64,000 nt of DNA from Apis mellifera (GCF_003254395.2 NC_037651.1:6375001-6439000), one strand, 5' to 3'. Counted from the first letter of the stretch, positions 1 through 13,270 are shown. The notes: generated by a model from the letters alone, not told the origin. Program-made: numbers and translations.

Positions 1-218
1 TCACGCGTGGAATAATAAATTCGTATAAAAGTTTAATCGATATAAAGAACGTGTCAAATTATATTATACATTCAATTATTTTATGCAATGTTCAAGTATA
101 TCAAAATCAAAGAAAATATAATAATGAAATATATCTACTTGGAAAATTGATAATATTCTTGATCTGAATTATGCTCAATTTTGAAAATGTATAATTAAAA
201 ATATGGATTTTGTTTTAG

Positions 219-2114
219 AGTGGCGGTAGAACCATTGTATCCACAAGTTTGTCAAAGAGTTCCTGTATTGACACCAACCAAAGACGATCAGGGTCCATCT
301 CCAGTTGATTTAAGCAGAGCATTGAATTCTGTTGCTTGCTCTTTAAGCGTGAAACGAGAAGATCCAATTGCAATTTTTCACTTAATCATGGAGGTGAATA
401 ATGGATTATATGAAATTTTTAATTATACCCATCATCAATTTGATTCCATTTAAAAGAATTTGTATAATATATTCAATTTCCAGTTTTATTATTAAATTCT
501 TGTCGTAGTTATTATAATTATTGGACATTATTTATTGTATATTTAGGCTCGGCATTATATGATGTGCCTCTGGAATTGTGTGCAATTCTGGCTCTGTTGT
601 ACAGTTACTCTCTCCTTCACACAAGCTATGTCCGGTTTCCTGTTACTACCGCCCTTATTTTCGGTTGATCAAGTCTTATGGTTGTGTTGCTTAATCATTC
701 CAATATTATCTATATCTATGATTGCTACACCAATGGATCCTACTATAATGCAACGTGCAACTGGTAAAAACCAATGTACTGTAAATGGCCAGGTAAGGAA
801 GGATAATTATTATAATAATAATAAATGGATTACACATGATTATTCTAATTTATTAGATTCTTACCAACGTAACTGAAGAAATGGAATCTTACGCTTCCTT
901 TCATTTTAGAAATATTGAAATATTTAAAAAATTGAAATTCCAAATAATAAATGCATGATCATCCTTAATTTAACAATGGAACATTATTTATTATCGGTAC
1001 TTTGTATTTATATTTTTCTGAAAAAATTATCTCCGTATAAAGTAATTATAATTTTAAGTAGTAAAATTCTTTAAAAAATTCCATGTTATATAAAAATGTA
1101 AATTGTTAGAGAAAACATTTTTTAGATTTAAAAAATTTAGAAAAATTCTTTTTTGAATTTTTTATAAGTACTTTCTTGATTTTTCAGGTTGCATTGTTTG
1201 TTCTTTGGTGTTATGGCAGTAAATTTTTGCCGACAGTCATAACGATAGTTCTGTCGCAATGTATTTCATTTTTATCTTTGTGCCCTACTTATACACCAGA
1301 TTCTAAATGCTTGTATGTATACCCAGATACACAAGGAGAAGTTTCATGGGGTGGTTGGGGTGACAAACCAAATATTATTTTAGTGATACAACATTTTGCT
1401 TTGTCGCTGTTAGTTTTACATTTGGGTAAATCTTATTTATTTTCTAATCTTTGATGAAAGAATTTTTGATGAATATTATCGAATCCTTTAATATTTTTCT
1501 TTCATATAGTAACAATATCCATAAGCTTTGTACATAGAGAATATTCTATTTGGAAGAAACAACCCTTTAACAATTATGTATGGTTTTTCAGTGCATTTAT
1601 AGCGTGAGTATAAAAATTATATAAAATATATATACTTAATTCAAAAAGTACTAATATAAGTACTCAAAAGTCATGTTACTTTTTTATTTTTTAAAAAATA
1701 CTTCAATTTTTTAAATCATTTTTTATAAATCATAAATTTTAATTATAATTGTATGCGTGTGGATATATTATATCTAAAACATTTCTTTAATTCGAATCAA
1801 ATTTTTTAGATTATGCGCACAAGCTGCATTCTCAGGAACAGTGTTTTGTAAATTCTGGAAAGACGAAGGACAAAGTATAAAAGACTTTCCTTTACATCTT
1901 CCTCTATTTTTCTTAGTTTCATTACCACTAATCTTTGCTATTAACGAATTGATCAAATGGCAGGAAATCAAGTAAGTTTTATATATATTATATATATTAT
2001 ATGTTAAAAATATATTTAATTTATTATTCTAATATTTACAGGGTAAATGTGAGGTATCAAAAAAGAGCACGATTAGAATTTGGTACAAAACTTGGTATGA
2101 ATTCACCATTTTAA
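219..2114 (+). CDS. TMEM94: TMEM94-like P-type-ATPase-related membrane protein, C-terminal exons (partial gene)
   Basis: Six exons give one continuous frame: 219-393, 547-792, 1188-1425, 1510-1603, 1810-1971 and 2042-2114 (stop TAA). All have GT/AG borders and matching phases. The protein starts inside the gene (AVEPLYPQVCQRVPVL) and ends RYQKRARLEFGTKLGMNSPF, closely matching the vertebrate TMEM94 C terminus as I remember it. The stretches DPTIMQRATGKN and WLCCLIIPILSI are also TMEM94-like. TMEM94 is an ER multi-pass protein related to P-type ATPases and reported to transport magnesium. Only the last transmembrane bundle is present here, with hydrophobic segments in each of exons 2 to 5. The N-terminal and ATP-site exons lie left of the window. 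Bases 1-22 read open in a compatible phase before a weak GT and might be the previous exon. A poly-A signal AATAAA lies at 2131. Family assignment is firm; the function is inferred from it. Confidence 0.92.
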
Positions 2115-2174
2115 AAAAATTTTTCTTCTAAATAAAAAGGACTAAATATAAATATAAATATAGCCAAATAAATA

Positions 2175-2221
<47 letters not shown>

Positions 2222-2848
2222 AAGAGAACAAAAATACTCAAGTTTCGCATAATACCATTATTGTATTAAGCTATATTTCATGAAAATCATTAGATACTCT
2301 TAATTTATGAATTATGAATTATTTATTTTATAAATGCATTAAACATTATTCAAATGATATAATTTAAACTATTATAATAATATTACGATTTAAGATATAA
2401 ATTTATTCATATGGACATGGATGTATAATATTTAATATTTACGAAAAAGTATTAGAAATCTTCTATTTAAAATGAAATATCGGCGATTTAGTAGCCTTGC
2501 GAGATAATTAAAATTAATATTTTCGAAACGTATATAATTGTTTTCATAATTCGATATAAATTGATATAGTATTTATATTTTTGTATAACAACAAACGAAT
2601 ATTTTACATGTTAGAAATTAATGTATCATATGACACTCGCTATTGCAAATTTATGTGATGTATTGTATTTAATTTAAAGTATTTTATAGAAAAAATTTCA
2701 GTTCAAATTATTGTTTTTTTAACTTGTTAAATTTTAAATTTTCTGATATAATATTATATTTAATGTAATATATAATTATATTATATATTAATAACATAAT
2801 TATAATATATAATATAATTAAAATAATTTTATATTTTAGAGAAATTTA
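2115..2848. other. 3' UTR and AT-rich spacer
   Basis: Contains the TMEM94 3' UTR with AATAAA at 2131-2136. A TATATG hexanucleotide microsatellite of about eight copies lies at roughly 2175-2221. Near 2750-2825 is a self-complementary run of ATAT. No coding signal was seen. Confidence 0.7.
2175..2221. repeat. TATATG hexanucleotide microsatellite
   Basis: Near-perfect repeats of TATATG, about eight copies, in the 3' flank of the TMEM94 gene. Confidence 0.9.
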
Positions 2849-4123
2849 TTGGGTTGGCAACTAAATAATTGCGGATTTTTTTTAGAAAATCAAAGACAAT
2901 TTTTTCATGAAACTAAATAACTTTATTCTGTAATGTGTTGCCCATTTTGATCAATCACCTTTTGCCATCTTTCAGGCAGCATCATAATCCCACATTCATA
3001 AAACTTTTGATTTTTATTAGCAAAAAACTGAATCAGGTACGATTTGATATCATCATCATTATTGAAATTTTTACTATTCAAGGAGTTTTGTAAAGATCGA
3101 AACAAAAAATAATCAGATGGTGCAAGGTCAGGATGGTGGATGTGGCAAAACATCCTAACCAAGTTTCAATAATTTTTGCCGAGTGACCAAAGATGTGTAT
3201 GGCCTTGCATTGTCATGATGAAATACAACATCTTTTCGATTTGTCAATTCGGGCCGCTTTTCTTCAACTGCATTGTTTAATTTCGTTAATTGTTCAATGT
3301 AGACAACAGAATTGATCGTTCGGTTGAGTGGTAAGAGTTCAAAATAGACAATTCCTTTGTAATCCCATCAAATTGATAACAAAACCTTCTTTTGATGAAT
3401 ACCAGCTTTTGATGTTGTTTGAGCTGGTTCATGTGGCCTGTTCCACGATCTTTTCCGTTTGATATTGTTGTAAACAACCCATTTTTCATCGCCAGTTATC
3501 AGTCATTTTAAAAATGGATCATTTTCATTACGGATCATTTTCATTACGTTTCTTTAGCAAAAAAAAAAAAAAAACTGCGTTGCATTAAATGCTTTTCTTT
3601 CAGTTCGTGAGGAACCCATGTACCGAGTTTTTGAACATAGCCAAGTTGTTTTAAGTGGTTTTCAATGCATGTACGCGATACATGAAGCTTCTCTGCAATC
3701 TCACGAGTTGTACTGTGACGATCCGAATCGATTATTGCTTTGATTAGGTCGACATCAACTTCAACTGGACGACCAGAGCGTTTTTCGTCTTTGAGTGAAA
3801 AATCACCAGAATGAAATTTGTTAAATCAATTTTGACACTGCCGTTCTTTTAAGGCTTCGTCGCCATAAACAGCACATAACTTTTTGCGAAAATAAGAAAG
3901 CAAAATATGACGATAATGTTCCTTTTGATTTTCCATTTTTCAACGAACGCCAAACAAAAACTACGCAACCGATCAAAAAACTTTTTTTACTGATTGACTA
4001 AAGCTAAATTGCTAACTATCAAATAACAAAATGTGTTTTACATTTGGACTATGCCAGCAAACCTAAAAATTCAATTGAAGCCATCTATAAGTGAAATCCG
4101 CAATTACTTAGTTGCCAACCCAA
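2849..4123 (-). mobile_element. mariner transposon, AmMar1-like, inactive
   Basis: A 1275-bp element bounded by inverted repeats beginning TTGGGTTGGCAACTAA at the left and its complement at the right. It is flanked by TA at 2847-2848 and 4124-4125, the mariner target duplication. The left and right repeats differ at one base near position 16 (AAATAA versus AAGTAA). Size, ends and TA duplication are those of mariner-family elements, and the terminal sequence resembles AmMar1 copies in Apis. The single transposase gene is on the minus strand and broken. The element sits between two convergent genes, outside their coding exons. Confidence 0.96.
2923..3936 (-). pseudogene. mariner transposase pseudogene
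   Basis: Read on the minus strand from ATG at 3936 to TAA at 2923-2925, this is a recognisable mariner transposase of near-normal length (about 338 codons; the family is about 345). The N-terminal helix-turn-helix part begins MENQKEHYRHILLSYFRKK. The catalytic acidic residues are visible in GDEKW, HHDNARPY and DLAPSDY, the DD34D pattern. It cannot make a protein. In-frame stops lie at 3826-3828, 3503-3505, 3368-3370 and 3155-3157, each where the family has tryptophan. There is a shift in a poly-A run near 3557-3575, a small tandem duplication near 3515-3547, and a deletion before the last aspartate block near 3137. Confidence 0.93.
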
Positions 4124-5055
4124 TATAATTTAGTATATCTAGTATATCTAGTATAAAAAGTATATCTTGTATAAAAAGAAATCAGAAAATTTTATTTAAT
4201 TTTATGGATATACCATTTATTACCATTTTGAATTTATTATTTAAATAACAAGGAATATCGAAAATAAATTGTAGAATAATGAAATATAGCTACTATTTAG
4301 ATTTAATAATCTAATCATATTTCTAGTAAATATGTATTTATATTTATTTTTTTGTTCCTATAGAAAATAATTTATTTTCTTGTGATAGAATACAGAATAC
4401 TTTTTCCTTTGGAGTGTCTGTTTTGCATGATTAGAGTTATATTATTTGCAAGCGTTATTTTGTGTGAATGTTTAAAGAAATTATTTTGTGATTTATTATA
4501 ACTCGCAGTTAATAATAGTATATAAAAAAATTCGAAATTAATATTTAAGATTGAAGACCACTGTAGTATACGAAATTTTAGTATAGATTTATTCTAAAAA
4601 AAAAAAAAAAAATTTATTTCTTAATGGAAATAAATTTTATATTATTATTTTACTTCATATCTGTAAGATATACATATAATTTCAATTTAAACATGTATAG
4701 TTCGTTTAAGTGTTCAAATTTAAGCTACATTAGATTGATAAATAATTTCGACTATAAAAAAAAAGAAATTTTTACAAAATTAATATCTATTTTATGCATA
4801 TTAATAGAAATTTTTGTATAGTTAAATTTTTATAAACACAATTGAAGAGTTCAGTTAAAATACAATGATTGTAATATAATTAGAAATTAAAATAAATTTT
4901 TTCCTTTATATTTAATATTTTTTTTTTATTTCCTATACAAATTTTTCAATATTAAAAAAAGATATTTTTTTATCAATCAATTTAAAATTTGATTAATATT
5001 GAAGTAAGTAAAATTTATAGAATTTTGAATAAAGAAATCGATAAAAAATATAAAA
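4124..5055. other. AT-rich spacer with PIGG 3' flank
   Basis: Very AT-rich sequence between the mariner and the end of PIGG. Poly-A and poly-T runs are frequent. A 65-codon open frame at 4624-4821 is composed of Asn, Ile, Phe and Lys codons expected by chance at this composition. It probably contains the PIGG 3' UTR; no other gene was seen. Confidence 0.6.
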
Positions 5056-8000
5056 TCATAATTTATTTATGATTTTTTGTAGAGTGGTCAAAATTAGCAC
5101 AATAAATACGACAACACACATAATAGTGAAATATGTAGCTTCATATAATAATTTCGGCGAGAATACTGACCATATGAACAAATGATGGCGTTGAATACTA
5201 ATTATAATTGTATATAAAGTCATTGGTATTAATCTCCACATTATGTACATTTTATTAATTTGTGTGACTATTTCATAAATACTAAAAATATATGTATAAC
5301 TTTAACATATTTTAATATAAATCTTTCGAAAATTAATTTAAAATTTCGAAATACTCACTTATATGAATGTTCCAAGATCGAATAATAAATAAGCAAAAAA
5401 TAGGCCAAAACCGGAGATGAATAAGTATTAATTAATAATAATGAACCATTAATAAATGGGATATACGATTGTACACCAACATAACCCGCAGCTACATCAA
5501 TAGTTGCTAAACTATTGGAATTTCCCTGTAGAAAATTTTTCATTTCAAATTTGTTTTGATTATAGCAATTATTTGATGCAATTATTAGATTATTACCTGA
5601 TAAAAATAAAATACATTGCCAATCCAGATATATAAGATCACACCAACATCTTGAGAAATACCGTTTTTAATTATTTCAGAAATTACATTGCTAAATATTA
5701 TTTGAAATGGTAAAAGTATCACATTGTGTGGCTTATGGAGCATTGCTGAGATCATAATCCACGTTTTTAGAATAAAATATAAAGAAATTTTTAAAAAGAA
5801 TTTGGCGTTGTGCTTTTTGGTTTGGATTATATTATAAATGTAAGTTAAAAAATTTATCAAGAGTAAAAACCAAAAAATTTGTACTTCGTATACTCCACTA
5901 CAATCAATAATTGTATTTATAAGTATATGTACAAATTTTTAATATGAGGAATAGCCTTACCTAGTTTTGGGATAAAACACTATTTTGGCAACATTACCAT
6001 TATGCATATGACGAAGATAAATACATATACTAATTATTGAATTAAGTGCTAATGATTGTATTTTATGTGTTTTACTTTCATGGCTAAAATCAATCCATAT
6101 CAAAAGTATAAGACCTGAAGAAAAAATAATTTTCAGAATATATTTTCTGATTTTAATATACAATTTAAATAATTTATAATTTAATTACCAGTAACAAGTA
6201 CAATTGTCATGCTTAATATGTTTTCTTGTTTTAATAAAAATCCTGCTATATCAGGAAGATGAGCATATTTATCCCCAGTACTATTTAATTTCCTGAGAAT
6301 TCTGTGTCCTATCAATAGTAATAAAAGTTTAATGATAATTTGTACATGTAAATATTGTCGGCAGTTCTTGTAACTGAAATATAATCGGAAGTTTAATGCC
6401 TTAAATAATTTAATATTCCATAGTAAAAAAAATTTTCTTACTATTGTATATATAAAAAATCTCTTGAAAAATATTTCGCGATAAAATGGTAAAGTAACAA
6501 TATAAGAACTGTGACCCAATAAAAATACCATGTTTGATGTTCTTCTTCTACAAAACTACTACTACCAAGACTAATTGCATGTATTAATGCTCCAAATGAA
6601 AGAAACCATTTTCCTATTCCATTTTTTGTTTTCTAATTTTTAAAAAAAGAAATTTTAAAATACTGTAAAATTGTTATATAATTTTATATAATTATCTTTC
6701 ACCTCAGACATAAAAATATTGAAATCTTTAATATTGACAAATAGATAAGAATGTATAATTAAAACAATTATGATACATAATACTATTATATTGGCAATTA
6801 GATTTTTTGTATGCAGTAATGATATATTTTCTTGTTTCCAAAAATGATTGATTAATATCCATGAAAATATATTTAAAATAATGAAAAATATAATACTTTT
6901 TAATGTAGGTGATCTAAAAGATATTTTTCCTATTAAAATACAAGTAATCTGAAATTATTAAATTATTAAATTATTTTATTGAAAAAATCTAAAATAGTAA
7001 TATATTGAACTAATTTTTAACTCTTACATGACATAGAAAAATTATAGCTATTATTATTATTTGAAAATCATATTTTATTGTACTGTTTACTAGAATTTCT
7101 TTCATTTCCTTTAGTGCAATCTTATAGGAAAGCACAATATCATCTGTTATGCTATCTGGATGATCTTTAGTATTTAACCAAGCATTATGAAGCCTTATTG
7201 CTTCCAAATATTTTTTATATGCATCTGTAATAATGAGAAAATTCATCACATTGCTTAAAAAAAATCACATATAATTAAATATAATCAAATAACTCACATT
7301 TAGACTCATAATCAACTAGCTTTTGAAAATGACTAAAAACTTGCTTTGAATTATAATAAAGTATAAATAATTTCTTTGAGATAGATAAGTTATATAAATC
7401 ATCTAAAAAAACTGTTCCTATATTAGAATGTGGTATTGGTAATCCCAAAATAACAGATAGTGTAGATGCAATATCTATTTGTGATATTTCTATGGGATTA
7501 TTGTAATTTTGATGATATTCTCCACCAATTGCAATGAAAGGTACAATTGTTTCTGATATTGTTGAACCACCATGACCACCAGAATCTTTCATCCCATGGT
7601 CCCCACAAATAATAAACAAAGTAGAATCATTATTTTGATTCTAAAGATAATAAATTTATACTAATTTTTTATAAATATAAATAATAAATTATAATTTTTA
7701 TACTTTTGATAATTTTACTAAATTATATTATATTTAAAATATTTAATGTCATATTATACCTACCCATTCTTGAACTTTAAACTGAATTTTTGCTATTACA
7801 TTGTCCATTTCTTTAAGTTTTGTTTTAATTAATGGATTAAATGGTCCATAAACATGACCAATATGATCAAGTCCTAAGTAATGAAGAACCATTATAGACC
7901 AATCATTATTATTATATAATTCTTTATGTATGTGTCTAGTTACATTATAATCAACCTGAATAAAAATTATTATATCTAATTATATACTATTAAATGTATA

Positions 8001-8793
8001 TAAAAATTTAATGAAGAATTAAAAAATACCTCAGTAAAATCTGTTACAAAAAATGATGTGGTACCATCATAACGATCAAATATAAAAGGAAATAATGTAA
8101 TCCAAGTATCATCTCCATAAAATATTGACTTATAACCAGCTTGTTTTGCTTGAAAAAATATATTATCACCAGTAACTGGTTTACTTCCAAAGTTTAAAGC
8201 TACATCAATAAAACTTGGTATCATACCAGTGGTAATTGCCTAAGTTGTATAAAATACTTTCTTTATATTTTTTTAATTTTTAAATATAAAATATATATAT
8301 AATTTTATTAAAAATCTAACACCTTTATTCTAGGCATTGTAACAGTTGGTGAATGTACTTTAGTTTTTAACAAAGAAACTGAAGAATTTTCTATGAGACT
8401 ACTTGTTACAGGCATTGCAATCTTTCCAATTGATCCTGTTATAAAATCCCATCTTAAAGCATCAATGATCATAATGATCAATTTTTTAACCATAGGTTGA
8501 TATAGTGCATCTCTTTTTATTCTAAAAGATGCATTAGAAGCAATTAAAAAATATGATTATTCAATGAGCCTATATTTTTTTATATATTTTTAATTTAATT
8601 ATGAAACTCACCTCACATTTTCTATAGATTTTGGAATATTATCTTGTGTAGCTTTAGTATTATCATAATTTATTAAAGGAAAAAACCCATATAAAAATAA
8701 GGCAATAAAGAAAGGCCCAATAAAAACTATATATAACAATATTATATTTTTATTCATTTCTTTTCCTGTAACTAAAAAAAAATCTACCATCAT
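5056..8793 (-). CDS. PIGG: GPI ethanolamine phosphate transferase 2 (PIGG / GPI7), complete
   Basis: Transfers phosphoethanolamine from phosphatidylethanolamine to the second mannose of the GPI anchor precursor in the ER lumen, working with PIGF. Thirteen minus-strand exons join in phase: 8793-8612, 8521-8323, 8239-8030, 7955-7764, 7640-7298, 7224-7028, 6948-6703, 6632-6442, 6373-6189, 6114-5961, 5897-5597, 5525-5359, 5281-5056. From ATG 8757 the protein is 918 residues (930 from 8793); 8757 is preferred because NKNIILLYIVFIGPFF follows at once as signal-anchor. The alkaline-phosphatase-like domain shows IDALRWDF (D69), PTVTMPR (106-113), YGDDTW (about 156-161), LDHIGH (D215, H216, H219) and GDHGM (D263, H264). 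Many transmembrane helices follow. SSFVEEEHQTWYF and the end RHHLFIWSVFSPKLLYE are PIGG hallmarks. All catalytic motifs are intact, so it should be active. Confidence 0.96.
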
Positions 8794-9839
8794 AAAATAA
8801 TTTAATTTATAATTATATCTCTATTTTTTATCACGTAAAAAATTATATAATTTTTAATAAGCTTTTTAAGGTTAAACTATTAAAAAAAATATAATGAATT
8901 TTTAATTATTTTTTTTTTCAATGTTCATTTCTCCATTAAAAAAATATCACAATTTATATTTTCATATTATTATTTTGTTTATAAACATAAAATATTTGAA
9001 TGAAAATTATTTTAAATTACATTAAAGATTTCCATATCTTATATTAATCTCTTTTGTAATGGCGGTAAATTTTAAAACAAATAGCAGTAGTAGTATATTA
9101 TGCTACAATTTTTTGAAACTATAAACATGTAAACAAATTAATGCATTCAATAATAAAAATAAAAAAATCATTGCATAATTTTAATTATTACTTAAGAATA
9201 TATATTTCTTTCAGGAAAAAGCCCAAAAATATTTGGCAAGGGTTACCAACTAGTTATGAATTTGATGCAATTAAATATAAATTTTTTTCACGAATAAAAA
9301 GATTAAAATTTTACTTAAAACTCATATTTTATCATTTTTTTAAATTGCTTTATAACTAATTAAATATTTTGAAAAATTCAATTATAATATTTTATACAAA
9401 CAGTGATGATTACAAATCACGCTGTATTTCGTTGATAAAACTCGAACACAATCCGATCAATAAATGGAAGTAGACTTTATTTTATCAAGTAGAATTCACT
9501 CAGTCAGCGAGTACTCGCAGCGACGCATTATGTTTCGGTAATCAGAATTTCAATGTAGCACAATTTCTTACTTTTTGTCTCTAAGTTCAACTATCAAATT
9601 GTTTGAAACTTTTAATACATTGTAAGTACATGAATGAAAATAATATCTTTTCCTTTTTCAAAAAATTTTATTTCATTTCTATAATATATATTATTATTTC
9701 TTTGTATACAAAAACATTTTACTGTCTTTAAATTTTAAATTGCATATTTGATTTACAATAATTAAAAAATTAAAATTAAACAATTTTTTAGATAAAAATA
9801 TTTTAAAAAATATTTATATATATAAAATTTCAGAGAAAA
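8794..9839. promoter_or_regulatory. divergent spacer between PIGG and the HD-domain gene
   Basis: About 1 kb separates the two outward-facing start codons, so it must hold both promoters. On the plus side the likely start is the initiator-like CTCAGTC at about 9498-9504. A short 5' UTR exon would end at a donor after 9537 (TTTCG|GTAATC) and splice to an acceptor TTTCAG at 9833, six bases before ATG 9840. No TATA box is evident. Near 9402-9428 is an imperfect inverted repeat (ACAGTGAT / ATCACGCTGT). A 72-codon frame at 9141-9359 is low complexity and is not called. Confidence 0.5.
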
Positions 9840-10710
9840 ATGGCATCAATAGAAGAAAGTTGGAAAGAAGCAACTGATGGTTTAGATAGTGGTATCTGTG
9901 ATACATGGTTCACAAAACTCCAAGAAGCTTATTCAGAAGAAAAACGTACTTATCATAATTTAGATTCCCTTCGTGATAAATTAAATTGTTATTATGAAAT
10001 TAAGGATAACTTAAAAAATCCTCAAGCTGTGCTTCTTGCCTTATTTTTTCAAAAGTAAGTAACAACATAAATTGGAATGAAAAAAAGATATGGAATAAAA
10101 TTGTAATTGTAATTGTGTTATAGCTTTGAATATGATCCCAAAGCATTAGATGGTGAAAACAAAAATTTAGAGCATTTTAATACATTTGCAGATGAAGCTG
10201 AAATTCCTACTGTAATTATTATTTTACAATATCAAATTGTTATTCTCTAATGAATAAAAGAATATTAAACTCTTATTTTATTTTTATTATATAGGATGCA
10301 GTATTAAGGGAAGAAACTTGTGAACTTTTGAAAGTAGCTGCAACACATAGTACTGATGCACATAAAATTGGTGGTGCCTTTGGTGGTGAAGATGCTCATT
10401 ACTTTTTAGATTTGGACATGGCTGTGTTAGGTTCTTCTCCAGAAAATTATGCAGAATATAGAGAAAAAATACGTGGAGAATATTGTTTTCTTAGTGAGCC
10501 AATGTACACTGCATTACGTTTGAAGGTAATAAATATATCATATATAAATATTTCTATTATGAATTATTTCTTAATTATTTATTTTAAATAAATTAGGTAT
10601 TGCAGAATTTTGTGCAGATTCCAAATATTTTTGCCACAAAGGAATTTCGTGAAAAATATGAAGAACAAGCTCGACAAAATATTCAAACTGAAGTTGAATT
10701 GTTGTCTTAG
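9840..10710 (+). CDS. HD-superfamily phosphohydrolase-like protein with altered metal site
   Basis: Four exons, 9840-10054, 10124-10211, 10295-10525 and 10597-10710, encode 215 residues with consistent phases. The layout matches the small 'predicted metal-dependent HD phosphohydrolase' family (COG4339 type): an N-terminal helix, YHNL (H39), a hydrophobic helix ending ALFFQNFEYDP, AATHST (H119), FLDLDMAVLG (D140, D142), then EYREKIRGEY. In the bacterial proteins I recall, the centre reads WFHDxxYDP. Here the HD pair is Gln71-Asn72, falling across the exon 1/2 junction, and the second His after YHxL is Ser43. Other structural positions are well kept and the frame is intact. It is therefore a maintained protein that may lack metal-dependent hydrolase activity. 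Cytosolic by default: no signal peptide or membrane segment. Substrate unknown. Confidence 0.83.
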
Positions 10711-12540
10711 AATAATTAATGAATTTTATGCATGAAAAGATGTATCTTTGTAACGTTTTTGTTACTAAATATGTTTATTAATTAAAAAACAAAAATAAGG
10801 TTCCAAAATTGACACAAAATTCTTTTATTGTGTCAGTAGACATTGATCTCCATATAGAGTAAAGTAGCACAAATCTATATTTTGTGTATTAGTATTTAAG
10901 TAATGTCAAATGACATCATGCAGAAATGAAATATATTATTAAATAAGAGATACATTCATGTTCCACATTTAGCATAAAAATTTTTTTATGCTAAGTATAT
11001 TTTATTTCATTAAATTAAATAAAAATAATATATATAATTTCATAATACAAATTATAGAATTCTTATTTCCAATATTAAATATCACATGAATGTATATCTT
11101 TCCATATTTATATTATTTGTTTTTTTTTTCATTTATTTATATTATATTTTTGTTTTTAAAATAAAATGCTAAAATTTATTTAATAACGCTTTTTATACTA
11201 ATAATATTTAAATAAATTTTTTAAACATTTAAATATAAAAATTTATATCTTGGTGTAATTGCTTCTAGCTAAAGTTACACATGTATAACATTTGTAACTA
11301 ATATTAAGAAATTTATATGTATTCAATTAATAAAAAGATTTTAAATATTGTTATATTAAATTACATATGAATTAAATTCACAGTTGTAAAATTGAAATAA
11401 TGTAAAACAAAATCAAAGAATTGTCGATCTGTCATAATTTATTTTATTTAACTAATTAAATTGATGTAAATCTTTAAATATATTATTGCAAGATAAAAAA
11501 ATGCATGAATTATTTAATTAAACAAAAATTTTATAATTTATTATTATCAAAAATAATATCAGAAATTATATAATTATATGCTTTTTTTTCTTTTTACTAT
11601 TATTCTATGAAAAAACTGACAAAATTATTGGCAAAATTAATAATATCAAGATAAATCAATTTTTAAAAGTATAAATTAATTTTTTGATTATATTTACACG
11701 TTATTTTAGATAATTTTATAAAAAAATATAAAATAAATACATGAATATTCACATGAATATTCACTAATTAAATTGATAATATTTCACTAACCTTGATACT
11801 ATTAATTTTTTCATAATTCAAATTATACTTCATTTCAAAATAATAAATTTTTGTTTAATTCAAATTACACACTAAAATACAAAAAATATTTATACAAAAA
11901 AAAATAATATTTTACATTATTTTAGATTAAACAATGCTATGCTATTGTATTAGTCAAAGACAGACTGACATGTTAAAAAAGCGCGGTTTTTCTTAATTGT
12001 AACCTCGCAATATTTCGATAATTTAAATCGATTCGATATATCGCATAAATCGATATTGATTTAAATGATTTCTTATTTATTTCTTGCAGTAATAAAAATG
12101 ATTTTAAGAATTGATTTTAAGAGTTAATGCGAATATTTTTTTTATAAATAGTTTCAAAAATAAAAATAAATAGTTTCAAATATAAAAAAAATATATTATA
12201 ATTATTTTATAAAATGAAAAATAAAAAATAAAAGCGATACTAGTTCCATATAAAAAGAATATATTCCTTTTTTATTCATATTCTCATTATATAAATATTT
12301 AATAGAAATATATTTATTGATTTTAGCACAAGATTGATCAATTAACATTGTTTAGTTTCGTTTCTAAGTAACTATATAAGATTGTACTGTATAAGTATCT
12401 CTATGATTCCAATATTTGCAAATTTAAAAATTATTAATTATCAATACAATATTTTATTAAATATAAACTTTAATATATTTTAAATGGAATATTTATATTT
12501 TTAATTCTATATTTTATTTAATATATTTCATTTTCGAAAT
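10711..12540. other. AT-rich intergenic spacer
   Basis: Begins with the HD-gene 3' UTR. The rest is AT-dominated, with no open frame resembling a protein. A cluster of ATCGAT/TCGATAT words occurs at about 12010-12060. The promoter of the downstream Tctex gene must lie toward the right end, but no distinct core element was recognised. Confidence 0.55.
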
Positions 12541-13270
12541 ATGGATAGTCATCTCCCGAATCAGGAAAATGAACGCGAGGTAAGAAAATAATTTTACTTC
12601 ATTTTCTATTATATTTATTATATTATATCTATAAAATATTATTGTTATTTTCTTCAATAATATTTTTCGATCTAGTCTTTTTAATTTTTTAATTACCATT
12701 CTTCATAGTACAAAAATTAAATTAAATTATTATAACAAAAATTAAATTAAAATTATTTAATGATCGTGTGATTAATTCGATGATATGTATATACTATTTA
12801 TTTTTTTTTTATTTCTATAGGCGCCAAAATATCAGAACACTTATCGTTTAAATGCTTATAACCCTTTTAAAATAGATCCAGTGGATAAGATTGTAAAGAT
12901 GATAATGATAAATAAGCTAGAAGATATCTCTTATGATGGTATGGAATGCTCGAAAATTTGCGAGTCAGTAGCCATCGATATCAGAGAAAAAATAAAAAAT
13001 TTGAACTTTGATCGGTATATTCTTAATATTCTTAATTTAAATATAATGATATTTTATACGATTATATAAAAAATTAATAATATTTTAAATTAATTTTTCT
13101 TCAGATATAAAATCGTGGTCAATCTAACCATCATAGAGAAAGCGAATCAAGGTATACAATCAATTATGGGATTTCTTGCGGATACCAAGAGAGATAATTA
13201 TTCTACATTTACGTACGAAGCTCGAACATTTTACGCTTATTGTTTTGCATTTGGAATTTATTACGAATAA
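12541..13270 (+). CDS. Tctex-type dynein light chain (DYNLT2/TCTEX1D-like)
   Basis: Three exons, 12541-12579, 12821-13014 and 13105-13270, give 132 residues. The N terminus is short and polar (MDSHLPNQENERE). The single Tctex-1 domain contains NTYRLNAYNPFKIDPVDKI, then FDRYKIVVNLTI, DTKRDNY and the family ending FAFGIYYE. It resembles the TCTEX1D/DYNLT2 branch more than DYNLT1/3. Members are light chains of axonemal or intraflagellar-transport dynein and form dimers that bind intermediate chains. In a bee this suggests sperm flagella or ciliated sensory neurons, an inference from the family. The start was chosen because the 13-codon first exon ends at a good donor (GAG|GTAAG) in phase 0. Confidence 0.87.

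Noticed and set aside
4624..4821. 65-codon open frame in the spacer beside PIGG
   Set aside because: AT-driven Asn/Ile/Phe/Lys composition, no homology or splice context.
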